Assembly (NCBI GenBank): GCA_034429695.1
Contig: DAOUGC010000008.1
Coordinates: 1 to 24,747 of the forward strand
Direction of reading: 5' to 3'
Source: DAOUGC01 sp034429695
Lineage (GTDB): Bacteria; Chloroflexota; Anaerolineae; Anaerolineales; Anaerolineaceae
DNA length: 24,747 bases
This document shows positions 6,240-14,084 of the stretch, piece by piece; the first letter of the stretch is position 1, and each line of letters begins with the position of its first letter. A program made the translations under genes and the position numbers. Below the pieces are notes generated by a model. The model saw only the letters and a program-made list of their open reading frames with translations. It was not told the origin of the DNA and did no database searches.

Positions 6240-7778
6240 ATGCAAAGGTCAATGGGTTCGGTATTAATCGCGTGGGTGGGTCTGATCGTCATCATTCTGG
6301 TGGTGGGCGGATGTGTGTTTGATTCCAACGCTGCTCCGCTATTTAAAGCCCCATCCGGTTCCAATTCCGACCAAGCCGTGGCGCTGCAAGCGCCTGCGGT
6401 GCAGCAATTCAACGCCCGTCCGTTCGGCTCAGAGGTAGCCCTGCCCACCCCTGACAGCCCTCATTCCATCCCAACCCGTCAGAGCGAAACCCAGGAATAC
6501 ATCGTTCAACCAGGCGATACCCTCAATGTCATTGCAGGGCGTTACGGTGTGAGCAGTAACGCCATTGCATCAGCCTCCAATCTGACGGATATCAACCTGC
6601 TTGAAGTTGGACAGGTGCTTGTCATCCCTCCACCAGAACCGGTCAGTGAAGTCTCGGCATTCAAAATTATTCCTGATTCCGAGCTGGTCATGGGACCTGC
6701 GTTCCAGGACTTTGATGTCGCCGGGTTTGTGGATGCCATGGGCGGATATCTGGCGACCCACGAAGAAGACGTTTATGGCGAATGGCTGACCGGCGCACAG
6801 GTGGTGCAGCGCGTTGCCCGCGAATATTCTGTGGGACCGCGCATCCTGCTGGCTTTGTTGGAATACCGCTCCGGCTGGGTCAGCCAGAAAAACCCTGCTC
6901 CAGAATTTGCCGATTATCCACTGGGTATCATTGACAATAACCGCAGGGGTTTGTATCTGCAATTATCTTATGCCGCCAATCAACTCAACCGCGGCTTTTA
7001 CCTGTGGCGTGTGAATGCCGTCAGCACGTGGTTGATGGGCGATGGCAGCGCGGTTCCGGTGGACGCCACCATCAACGCCGGAACGGCGGGTGTGCAGCAG
7101 CTCATGGCCACCATCAACGACCGCACTGGCTGGCAGGCCGCCGTCTCCGATCAAGGCATTTACCTGACCTTCTTCAAATTGTTTGGTTTTCCCTTTGATT
7201 ACGCGGTTGAACCTTTTCCACCTGCAGGGCTGGCACAACCAAACCTGCAACTGCCGTTTGAAGACGAAACCACCTGGGCGTACACCGGTGGACCGCATGG
7301 CGGCTGGGGAGATGGTTCAGCATGGGCGGCACTTGATTTTGCCCCTCCTGGTGAAGCCCTGGGTTGTGTTTCATCAGATTCCTGGGTGGTGGCAGCCGCG
7401 GATGGTTTGATCACCTACTCATCCGGTGGAGCTGTTGTGCAGGATCTGGATGGTGACGGTTACGAAGGCACCGGTTGGACACTGCTTTACATGCACATTG
7501 AAACCCGTGACCGGGTGGCTGTAGGGCAATACCTGCAGGCCGGTGAGCACATCGGGCATCCTTCCTGCGAAGGTGGTTATTCAACCGGCACACACGTCCA
7601 CTTCGCCCGGCGGTATAATGGAGAGTGGATTCCCGCGGATGGAAACATGCCCTTTGTGCTGGATGGATACGCCTCCAGCGGGGATGGGTATGAATATAAC
7701 GGATATTTGACAGACAGGGATGGTGCGGTCATTGAAGCCTGGGAAGGTCGTTCAGAGATCAATGCGATCAGCCGGTAG
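6240..7778 (+). CDS. LysM / lysozyme-like / M23 peptidase lipoprotein (paralog 1 of 3)
   Basis: A 512-residue predicted lipoprotein and probable peptidoglycan hydrolase. The signal peptide ends in VVGGC (Cys25). A LysM domain at about 86-130 (YIVQPGDTLNVIAGRYGVSS) should bind glycan. The middle part (about 175-320) has PRILLALLEYRSGWVS with Glu208, resembling the Glu-containing helix of transglycosylase/lysozyme folds; this is inference. The C-terminal domain (about 345-480) is M23-like, with GGPH (His353), ALDFAP (Asp366) and GTHVHFA (His452, His454). Cys376 and Cys443 could form a disulfide. DLDGDGYEGTGW near 402 looks like a calcium loop. His to Asp is 13 residues instead of the usual 4. 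Possible starts are 6228 (GTG), 6240 and 6252; none has a strong binding site. Its end overlaps the next paralog by 17 bp. Confidence 0.8.
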   Translation: MQRSMGSVLIAWVGLIVIILVVGGCVFDSNAAPLFKAPSGSNSDQAVALQAPAVQQFNARPFGSEVALPTPDSPHSIPTRQSETQEYIVQPGDTLNVIAGRYGVSSNAIASASNLTDINLLEVGQVLVIPPPEPVSEVSAFKIIPDSELVMGPAFQDFDVAGFVDAMGGYLATHEEDVYGEWLTGAQVVQRVAREYSVGPRILLALLEYRSGWVSQKNPAPEFADYPLGIIDNNRRGLYLQLSYAANQLNRGFYLWRVNAVSTWLMGDGSAVPVDATINAGTAGVQQLMATINDRTGWQAAVSDQGIYLTFFKLFGFPFDYAVEPFPPAGLAQPNLQLPFEDETTWAYTGGPHGGWGDGSAWAALDFAPPGEALGCVSSDSWVVAAADGLITYSSGGAVVQDLDGDGYEGTGWTLLYMHIETRDRVAVGQYLQAGEHIGHPSCEGGYSTGTHVHFARRYNGEWIPADGNMPFVLDGYASSGDGYEYNGYLTDRDGAVIEAWEGRSEINAISR

Positions 7779-9435
7779 CAATCGCTCAAGGCGATTGGTT
7801 GCCATTTGGGTTGTGCTAAGCATCTGGATGTTAACAGTGCTGGCCTGCTCGCGCAGCCTGGACTTTCCAAACAACGCCACTGCCACTTACTGGGCTGGTG
7901 AACTCACCGCCATATCTGCTTATATTGTGGATGAGACCCAGCCTGCCACATCAGGTGCTGGCATGCCGGTTTCTGACCCCGCAGACCCCACACAAACGCC
8001 GTCCCCAACGGTTGAACCCAGCCCCATTCCCACCGAAACCCCTCAACCCACCCCTGATACCGCCCTGCATCCGGTGGAACCATCCAATACACCCCTGGCG
8101 ATACCCACTTCAGCGCCAACCGGGCCGGTCATTCTCTACTATTCGCAATCAGGTGACACTCTTCCAGCGCTGTCAGTGCGTTTCGACACTCCTCCAGACA
8201 CCATCACTTCTCCCGATGGACTACCCGAGACCGGTCTGATCAACCCCAATCTACTGCTGGTCATCCCCGACACCATTCCCGAGAAAGGTCCGGAAGGACT
8301 GGTGATCCCCGACTCTGAGGTGGTTTTCTCGCCATCGGCTGTGGATTTCAACATCGTGGCAGAGATCAACAAAACCGACGGCTATCTCAAGACCTACCGG
8401 GAGTATATCTACAACCGTTGGCACACCGGCGCTGAGGTGGTCGAACGCGTCGCGGTTGAGAACTCGGTCAACCCGCGCCTGCTGCTCTCATTACTGGAGT
8501 ATCAATCGCACTGGGTCTCCGGTCAACCGACCAACCTGGCTGAGACCGATTACCCCATCGGTTTTGTTGACTATCGCCATAAAGGGCTGTACCGCCAGTT
8601 GAGCTGGGCAGTCCAGCAACTGAACATCGGCTACTACGGCTGGCGGGAAGGCCTGGTCACCACCCTGGAATTCCCAGAGACCTTTGAAGGTGGTACGGTT
8701 CGCCTCGCTCCGCAACTGAACGCTGGAACGGTGGCTGTCCAACTGCTCTTCTCAAAACTATATGACCGCGCCCGTTGGTACGGTGTACTTTACTCCGATG
8801 AGGGGTTCCCAGCCCTGCATGAAAACATGTTTGGCAACCCGTGGATGCGCGCCAACACGGTTGAACCGCTGTACCCGACCAGTTTGAGCCAACCCGCAAT
8901 GGTGCTGCCCTTCCAAATTGGGCATACCTGGGCATTCACGGGCGGCCCCCACTCTGCCTGGGGTCCTGATGGCGCCCGCGCCGCGCTGGATTTTGCCCCC
9001 GGTTCAACCGAGCACGGCTGCGTCGATTCGGCGGAATGGGTCACAGCAGTCGCACCCGGTGTGGTGGTGCGTTCCGGCGATGGCGTGGTGGTTGTGGATA
9101 TGGACGGCGATGGCCGTGAGCAAACCGGCTGGTCGATCCTCTACCTGCATATAAAAACCGCCGGTCGGGTGGAGAACGGCGCGGTTTTGGAAGCTGGCGA
9201 CCGCATCGGGCATCCATCATGTGAAGGCGGCGTATCCACCGGTACGCACGTTCACATTGCCCGCAAGTACAATGGCGAATGGATCCTGGCTGCTGGACCC
9301 ATGCCGTTCAACCTGAGCGGCTGGGTGGCACATGCAGGTGAAGCCGCCTACCTGGGAACATTAACCAAGGAAGATAAGACCTGCACTGCTAATGTGTACG
9401 GTTCTTTTGAGACCAACATTACCCGTGAAAATTAA
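7762..9435 (+). CDS. LysM-like / lysozyme-like / M23 peptidase lipoprotein (paralog 2 of 3)
   Basis: A 557-residue paralog of the gene before it, starting inside that gene's last codons (ATG 7762), which suggests translational coupling. The signal anchor has lipobox TVLAC (Cys29). A long Thr/Pro-rich linker at about 70-120 is specific to this copy. A degenerate LysM follows at about 125-170 (SQSGDTLPALSVRF). The lysozyme-like middle keeps PRLLLSLLEYQSHWVS with Glu246. The M23 part has GGPH (His397), ALDFAP (Asp410), DMDGDGREQTGW near 446, HPSCEGG and GTHVHIARKYNGEW (His496, His498). The protein should sit on the outer face of the cytoplasmic membrane and cut wall peptides. The extra linker may let it reach further into the wall than paralog 1. 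An earlier ATG at 7720 is possible but would put a long charged tail before the signal peptide. Confidence 0.8.
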   Translation: MRSAGSNRSRRLVAIWVVLSIWMLTVLACSRSLDFPNNATATYWAGELTAISAYIVDETQPATSGAGMPVSDPADPTQTPSPTVEPSPIPTETPQPTPDTALHPVEPSNTPLAIPTSAPTGPVILYYSQSGDTLPALSVRFDTPPDTITSPDGLPETGLINPNLLLVIPDTIPEKGPEGLVIPDSEVVFSPSAVDFNIVAEINKTDGYLKTYREYIYNRWHTGAEVVERVAVENSVNPRLLLSLLEYQSHWVSGQPTNLAETDYPIGFVDYRHKGLYRQLSWAVQQLNIGYYGWREGLVTTLEFPETFEGGTVRLAPQLNAGTVAVQLLFSKLYDRARWYGVLYSDEGFPALHENMFGNPWMRANTVEPLYPTSLSQPAMVLPFQIGHTWAFTGGPHSAWGPDGARAALDFAPGSTEHGCVDSAEWVTAVAPGVVVRSGDGVVVVDMDGDGREQTGWSILYLHIKTAGRVENGAVLEAGDRIGHPSCEGGVSTGTHVHIARKYNGEWILAAGPMPFNLSGWVAHAGEAAYLGTLTKEDKTCTANVYGSFETNITREN

Positions 9436-10909
9436 GTCCACCCGCAAGATCCTCTACTGGTTATTGATACCACTGGTGGCATTGTCTGCCTGTCAGCCCA
9501 CCTCCGACATACTCACCGACGAAGACGGCATGGATATCGCCACGCCCCTTCCAGGCATACCTCAATCCACCCCGTTGCCCACCCGTCCGGCATATCAGCC
9601 AGGCGAACTTGTGGAATACACTGCCCAAACCGGCGATACCCTTCCGCAACTGGCAGTTCGTTTCAACACAAGTGTTGCCGGAATTCTCGAAGCCAACCCG
9701 ATCATCCCCCAGGATGCCACCACCATGCCCCCCGGCATGCCCATGCAAATCCCCATTTATTATGAGGCGCTGTGGGGCAACCCGTATCAGATATTGCCTG
9801 ACAGCCTGTTTGTGGATGGCCCCGCTCAATCTGGCTTTGATCCGTTTACCTATGCCAACTCCCAACCCGGTTGGCTGAAAGACCTCAAGGCGTTTGCCTC
9901 TGGGGAAGATTTGAGTGGAGGCGAGGTTATTGCTCATCTGAGCAATAACTTCAGCATCAGCCCGCGTTTGCTGCTGGCCCTGCTGGAGTACCAGACCCAG
10001 GCACTCACCCACCCTGCCGATTCCGTTCCAGCCGGTGATTCGCTGCTCGGATTTAATGATCCCATGCATGCCGATCTCTACAACGAGCTGGTGCTGGCGG
10101 CCAATACCTTGAACAACGCATACTACGGCTACCGCGCTGGCAAATTGACCGAGTTCGAATTGCAGGACGGCAGTCTTGAACGGCTTGACCCGTGGCAAAA
10201 TGCTGCCACCGCAGCGCTGCACTATTATTTTTCGCGTGTTCTTCCCCCTGCCAGTTACCACCTGGCGGTATCAGAGCAAGGTTTTATCCAGACGTATACC
10301 GCCCTGTTTGGTGACCCGTGGGTGAATGTAGAGGCCCACATTCCCGGCAGTCTGATTCAACCTGCCATGCGCCTGCCCTTTGACATCGGATCTTCGTGGA
10401 CCTATACCGGCGGTCCGCATACTGGCTGGGGCGAGGGCGAACCATTTTCAGCTCTCGATTTCGCCCCTCCCGCTGTGGTGGGCGGTTGTACACCCACCGA
10501 TGAATGGGCAACCGCAGTTGCAGATGGCGTGATAGCACGCAAGGGTCTTGCCAGCGCCATGCTGGACCTCGACGGTGATGGTGATGAGCATACCGGTTGG
10601 GTGGTGTTTTACCTGCACCTCTCCACCGACAGCATCCCTCCGGTGGGAACCGTGTTGAAAGCCGGCGATCCCATCGGACATCCATCCTGTGAGGGTGGGC
10701 GCTCCACCGGAACCCATGTGCACATTGCCCGAAAGTACAACGGTGAATGGGTCCTTGCAGAAGGCAGCCTGGCGTTCAATTTAAGCGGTTGGGTGGCCAA
10801 ATGTGGTGATGCGGCCTATAAGGGTACTCTGGAAAGGTACGGACGCACCGTCCGTGCCTGTGTCTGTTCTGATCAAGCCAGTCAGATCCAGGCAAACAAC
10901 CCGGAATAA
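9425..10909 (+). CDS. LysM / lysozyme-like / M23 peptidase lipoprotein (paralog 3 of 3)
   Basis: A 494-residue third copy. GTG 9425 gives a compact signal peptide ending in VALSAC (Cys23) and overlaps the previous stop by 11 bp; the ATG at 9392 would add 11 residues before it. LysM at about 64-110 starts YTAQTGDTLPQLAVRF. The middle domain keeps SPRLLLALLEYQTQ with Glu188 but is the most diverged of the three. The M23 domain keeps GGPH (His332), SALDFAP (Asp345), DLDGDGDEHTGW near 381, HPSCEGG and GTHVHIARKYNGEW (His431, His433). Two extra Cys residues near the C-terminus (CVC, about 479-481) are unique to it. It is the last gene of the plus-strand run and converges on the OsmC gene across about 56 bp. 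All three copies retain the predicted metal ligands, so none appears to be a dead copy. Confidence 0.8.
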   Translation: MKIKSTRKILYWLLIPLVALSACQPTSDILTDEDGMDIATPLPGIPQSTPLPTRPAYQPGELVEYTAQTGDTLPQLAVRFNTSVAGILEANPIIPQDATTMPPGMPMQIPIYYEALWGNPYQILPDSLFVDGPAQSGFDPFTYANSQPGWLKDLKAFASGEDLSGGEVIAHLSNNFSISPRLLLALLEYQTQALTHPADSVPAGDSLLGFNDPMHADLYNELVLAANTLNNAYYGYRAGKLTEFELQDGSLERLDPWQNAATAALHYYFSRVLPPASYHLAVSEQGFIQTYTALFGDPWVNVEAHIPGSLIQPAMRLPFDIGSSWTYTGGPHTGWGEGEPFSALDFAPPAVVGGCTPTDEWATAVADGVIARKGLASAMLDLDGDGDEHTGWVVFYLHLSTDSIPPVGTVLKAGDPIGHPSCEGGRSTGTHVHIARKYNGEWVLAEGSLAFNLSGWVAKCGDAAYKGTLERYGRTVRACVCSDQASQIQANNPE

Positions 10910-10914
10910 TTATG

Positions 10915-10944
10915 AAAAAGCCTCCCGCTCATGAACAGGAGGCT
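10915..10944 (-). terminator. Terminator of the minus-strand eight-gene run
   Basis: Minus strand AGCCTCC, an 11-12 base loop and GGAGGCT form a 7-bp stem, and the T-run (plus-strand A10915-10919) follows immediately. It lies about 20 bp past the OsmC stop. In the plus direction there is no T-run, so it serves mainly the minus strand, although the hairpin sits just after the stop of the convergent lipoprotein gene. Confidence 0.75.
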
Positions 10945-10965
10945 GATCACTTAAAAATATTCCAA

Positions 10966-11388
10966 CTATCCAACTGCTTCCAATATGATGATCTTCGACT
11001 CAATCGGCACCGCCTGCCCCAGCATGGCTTGTGCTGGGCAATACTTGGTCGCTGATAGTTCCACTGCCCGGTTGACCGCCGCTGCGTCGATATTCTGTCC
11101 CGTCACCCGATATTCCAGCACGATCTTCTCAAAAACACGCGGATGCGCCTGCGAACGAAAAGCCTGTACGTTGACCTTGAAATCGGTTACCTGTTGTTGC
11201 TTTTTCTTAAGTATCGAGATGACATCCATTCCGGTACATCCAGCCAGGGCAATCAGCATTAATTCCATTGGCCGGAAACCGTCCTCATCCCCTCCCACTT
11301 CACAGTTGGCTCCCAGCGGAACGGTGAAGCCCGTCTCGCCGCTTCCCTCAAAAGACAATCCGTGTTTCCATTGCACCTGTGCTTCCAT
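10966..11388 (-). CDS. OsmC/Ohr-family peroxidase-like protein
   Basis: A 140-residue cytoplasmic protein. OsmC/Ohr proteins reduce organic hydroperoxides with a pair of active-site cysteines. Here Cys51 lies in LIALAGCTGMDV and Cys117 in SATKYCPAQAMLG, the two expected places, so a thiol peroxidase role is credible. The family also contains members of unknown substrate, and this one is closer to the YhfA-like OsmC branch than to classic Ohr; that is a judgement from memory. A strong AAGGAG precedes ATG 11388 by four bases. It is the last gene of the run, 8 bp behind the disulfide oxidoreductase gene, which could recharge it with electrons. It probably shares control with the upstream sigma/anti-sigma pair. 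Confidence 0.88.
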   Translation of the reverse strand: MEAQVQWKHGLSFEGSGETGFTVPLGANCEVGGDEDGFRPMELMLIALAGCTGMDVISILKKKQQQVTDFKVNVQAFRSQAHPRVFEKIVLEYRVTGQNIDAAAVNRAVELSATKYCPAQAMLGQAVPIESKIIILEAVG

Positions 11389-11396
11389 GCATCTCC

Positions 11397-12071
11397 TTAC
11401 GCCTCGTCAGCCACAACCTGTTGGATTTTCCCTAGCAGTTCCGCTTCCGGCACTGCCCCCACGATTTCAATTGCGCCCTCATTAATGATGGTATGCGGAA
11501 CCCCCGATACCCCGTACTGATCGGCAAGGTCGGGAAATTCCGTGGCTTCCACCATGTCAGCTTCCACCATCCCACTCTCGAAAGCCATCTGATGCGCCAA
11601 AAAGACTGCCTGTGGGCAATATGGGCAGGTGGGTGTCACAAACACCTGCAACTGAATCGGATGGGACAGGGTCTTTAGGAACTCCCTGGTATCATCCTTC
11701 AACCCGGAATCACGCGCCGAGACCATTAAAATATCGCGGATCAGCGTTGAGAACTCATGACCACCCGGTACGCCATAATAACGAATGCCGTAATGCACCA
11801 AGTGATCTCCCTTGCGATGACCAATGCATATCGCCGGTGCATATTCAACCGCAAATTCCTGCGCTTCACTCAAATTGCGATCCAGGTCGTACACCACCAG
11901 TTCAAGCTTGTCAGACAAGCCACTGATCTCCTCCAGTAATTGCAGGGTATCTTCACAGTATTCACAGTTTTGATCCCGGCTGCCAAAAAATATCAGACTT
12001 ACCGGTTCTGTGAGACCCGAGAAAACCTGCAACAATTGTTTGCGGATGCCATCGTCCAATAATTGCGTCAT
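11397..12071 (-). CDS. Two-domain glutaredoxin-like protein disulfide oxidoreductase (PDO)
   Basis: A 224-residue cytoplasmic protein made of two thioredoxin folds. The N-terminal unit has Cys36-Glu-Tyr-Cys39, and the C-terminal unit has Cys149-Pro-Tyr-Cys152, the glutaredoxin-type CPYC motif. The cis-proline loop of the second unit is GVSGVPHTII. Double-domain proteins of this layout are known as PDO in archaea and thermophilic bacteria, where they reduce, form or isomerise disulfides and can be reduced by a thioredoxin-reductase-like flavoprotein. No reductase gene is in the window. GGAG lies 6 bases before ATG 12071, and the anti-sigma stop is only 3 bp upstream. The link to the sigma factor, the zinc anti-sigma factor and OsmC points to thiol homeostasis. 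Both CxxC pairs are intact. Confidence 0.9.
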   Translation of the reverse strand: MTQLLDDGIRKQLLQVFSGLTEPVSLIFFGSRDQNCEYCEDTLQLLEEISGLSDKLELVVYDLDRNLSEAQEFAVEYAPAICIGHRKGDHLVHYGIRYYGVPGGHEFSTLIRDILMVSARDSGLKDDTREFLKTLSHPIQLQVFVTPTCPYCPQAVFLAHQMAFESGMVEADMVEATEFPDLADQYGVSGVPHTIINEGAIEIVGAVPEAELLGKIQQVVADEA

Positions 12072-12074
12072 ACG

Positions 12075-12338
12075 TTACTCCGACCGTGTAAGAAAATCAT
12101 CCAAATTCAACCGCTTGAACAATCGCTGGCGCACATCCGGTGATATTGTCTCTTCCACCAGCTCGGCTTCCTCATGGTACAGCTCGATGGTTTTTCGCGT
12201 GGTATTCACCACCACACGGCAATTTTCACATTCACGCATGTGTTTTTCAAGTTCCTGACACAAACCGGCGGGCAAATCACCCTCCAGATACTCGCCCAGC
12301 ACCCCCAACCAGTCATGGCAACGTTCATGCTCACTCAT
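12075..12338 (-). CDS. Zinc-binding anti-sigma factor (zf-HC2 / ZAS type)
   Basis: An 87-residue soluble protein with no membrane segment. His33-x3-Cys37-x2-Cys40 in KHMRECENC is the anti-sigma zinc motif. Cys7 lies 26 residues before the His, and Cys27 is 20 residues after Cys7. As I recall it, RsrA of Streptomyces has the same spacing (Cys11, Cys31, His37, Cys41, Cys44); there, disulfide formation releases zinc and frees SigR. A redox-sensing role is therefore likely but inferred. I chose ATG 12338 because GAGAGG precedes it by 7 bases and it overlaps the sigma stop by 8 bp, typical of coupled pairs; the frame runs back to 12389 without a binding site. The protein should bind and silence the sigma factor encoded just upstream. 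Confidence 0.85.
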   Translation of the reverse strand: MSEHERCHDWLGVLGEYLEGDLPAGLCQELEKHMRECENCRVVVNTTRKTIELYHEEAELVEETISPDVRQRLFKRLNLDDFLTRSE

Positions 12339-12939
12339 TTTCAGACCTCTCAGCCATTCGTTCTCCGTAATACCCCGACAAATCATCACGCAACTTTAAG
12401 CGTGCCCTCAGCAGACGGGTTTTGACCGTTTCTTCCGTGATCGACAGGATTTCAGCCGTCTCTTTGATGGACAACCCCTGAAGATCACGCAGGATGAAAA
12501 CCGTACGCAACGCAGGTGACAGGCGCGTGACTGCTGTTTTCATGAAGTGCTGCGCCTCCCCACTCAACAATTCGGCTTCCGGCATGCAACAGAAATCAAC
12601 AATCTGCTCCGGAACATAATCGTCCTCTTCATCAGGCGCCGGTTCATCAATGGGGACAAATTTTTCGGGTTTTCGCCGACGAATCAGCATTAATGCTTCA
12701 TTCGTGGCGATACGGTACAACCATGTTGACAGTGATGATCTTCCCTCGAAATTCTTGATCCCACCCAACGCTTTGATGAACGTCTCTTGAAGCACATCCT
12801 CTGCATCCTGTTCATCGCCTAAAATGCTGAGCGCCAGGTTGTAAATGCGCTGCGAATATGCATCCACCAGGTGAGCAAAAGCTTCTCGGTCGCCCCGTTG
12901 CAGTGCTTCTACGGAGATGATTTCGTTATTCTTGTCCAT
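12331..12939 (-). CDS. ECF-type RNA polymerase sigma factor
   Basis: A 202-residue group 4 sigma factor. Region 2 spans about 15-90, with YNLALSILGDEQDAEDVLQE and the DNA-melting/-10 segment FEGRSSLSTWLYRIATNEAL, then RRRKPEK. Region 4, about 135-188, has LSPALRTVFILRDLQGLS, then a helix-turn-helix with KETAEILSITEETVKTRLLR. The linker between them (about 95-130) is acidic and contains VDFCCMPEAELL, with two adjacent Cys that are unusual for the position. It directs RNA polymerase to stress promoters; the targets are unknown but may include its own operon. It overlaps the anti-sigma gene. No good ribosome-binding site is seen before ATG 12939, so the start is moderately sure. The 60-bp gap to tsaD may hold a promoter of its own. 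Confidence 0.9.
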   Translation of the reverse strand: MDKNNEIISVEALQRGDREAFAHLVDAYSQRIYNLALSILGDEQDAEDVLQETFIKALGGIKNFEGRSSLSTWLYRIATNEALMLIRRRKPEKFVPIDEPAPDEEDDYVPEQIVDFCCMPEAELLSGEAQHFMKTAVTRLSPALRTVFILRDLQGLSIKETAEILSITEETVKTRLLRARLKLRDDLSGYYGERMAERSENE

Positions 12940-12988
12940 TGGATGCTATTTTCCACAAAAAGTGACAGGTGCGTGATTGGAACCTGGT

Positions 12989-13015
12989 TTTATACAGGGT
13001 CAGGACAGGGTCCAA
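12989..13015 (-). promoter_or_regulatory. Possible promoter before the sigma-factor gene
   Basis: Minus strand TTGGAC (13015-13010), then 15 bases, then TATAAA (12994-12989), overlapping the tsaD stop region. The spacer is shorter than ideal. It would give a 5' leader of about 40 bases and let the stress module be transcribed apart from tsaD. Confidence 0.3.
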
Positions 13016-14046
13016 TTGGGTTCAACGTCCATTTCCAGGGCGTCACGCCGGCCTCTGACAAAATAGAAGTAGCCGGCTGATGCGATCATGGCGGCATTAT
13101 CGGTGCATAGTTTCAACGGAGGAATGTTTACCTGGAAATCCTGCTGGCCAAGGAAGGCTTCCCGCAGGGCTTTATTGGCGGATACACCACCGGCCACCAA
13201 AATCTGGTTGGCATTGTACGCCTGTGCAGCTTTGATTGTTTTCGTCACCAGCACATCCACAACGGCTTCCTGAAAACTTGCTGCCAGGTCTTCCACGGGC
13301 AGGGGCTTGCCCTCCGCCTCAAATTGCCGTACCAGGCGCAATACAGCGGTTTTCAATCCACTGAATGAAAAATCCCATGTACCCTCCAGCCTTGCGCGCG
13401 GGAACGCAAACGCCTTTGGATTTCCATTGGCAGCCGAAACCTGAATGGATGGTCCACCCGGGTAAGGCAAACCCAACAACCGGGCAACCTTGTCAAAAGC
13501 TTCACCGGCGGCGTCATCCAGGGTTGCGCCCAGACGTTTATAGGTCAGGTGGTCGGTCATCAGGTTAAGCTCGGTATGTCCGCCCGATACCAGCAGTGCC
13601 AGCAAAGGAAAGCGCGGCGCTGGCGGTGGTTCAGTGTCAGCGCCGTGCACCCATGCTGAATAAATATGCCCTTCCAGATGATTTACCCCCAGCAACGGCA
13701 CACCAGCCGCCAGTGCCATGCCCTTGGCGGCGTTCATTCCGACCACCAGTGAGCCTGCCAGTCCGGGGCCGCGTGTTACAGCAATGGCATCCACATCCTT
13801 AAGGGATAAATGCGCCGCCTGCAATGCCTGATCCACCACGGCATAGATGGTGCGAATGTGCTGGCGTGAAGCCACTTCAGGGAAAACACCGCCATACTGC
13901 TGGTGCAGCGCAATCTGCGTTGCTACAACATTTGAAAGCATCACGCGCCCGTTCTCCACAACCGATGCGGCTGTCTCGTCGCACGATGTCTCGATGCCGA
14001 GAATACGGGCTGAAGGAAAGTTTTGTTCAGAATATGGCGTTTCCAT
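13000..14046 (-). CDS. tsaD: tRNA N6-adenosine threonylcarbamoyltransferase
   Basis: TsaD transfers the threonylcarbamoyl group from threonylcarbamoyl-AMP to A37 of tRNAs that read ANN codons, working with TsaB and TsaE in bacteria. The 348-residue length is standard. Near the N-terminus is ILGIETSCDETAASVV; the metal-binding His pair is in NHLEGH (His123, His127), with Asp316 in CTDNAAMIAS. ALLVSGGHTEL, LDDAAGEAFDKVAR and ILVAGGVSANKALR are the other family blocks. AAGGAAG precedes ATG 14046. It lies 38 bp behind the M24 peptidase gene and 60 bp before the sigma gene. TsaB and TsaE are not in this window. Nothing in the sequence suggests loss of function. Confidence 0.97.
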   Translation of the reverse strand: METPYSEQNFPSARILGIETSCDETAASVVENGRVMLSNVVATQIALHQQYGGVFPEVASRQHIRTIYAVVDQALQAAHLSLKDVDAIAVTRGPGLAGSLVVGMNAAKGMALAAGVPLLGVNHLEGHIYSAWVHGADTEPPPAPRFPLLALLVSGGHTELNLMTDHLTYKRLGATLDDAAGEAFDKVARLLGLPYPGGPSIQVSAANGNPKAFAFPRARLEGTWDFSFSGLKTAVLRLVRQFEAEGKPLPVEDLAASFQEAVVDVLVTKTIKAAQAYNANQILVAGGVSANKALREAFLGQQDFQVNIPPLKLCTDNAAMIASAGYFYFVRGRRDALEMDVEPNWTLS

Positions 14047-14084
14047 GGCTTCCTTATACCATAAATAAGACCTGTACGGTAGTT

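Noticed and set aside
9461..10261. 266-codon minus-strand frame opposite the third lipoprotein
   Set aside because: It lies fully within a gene with well-conserved domains and has no motif or binding site of its own.
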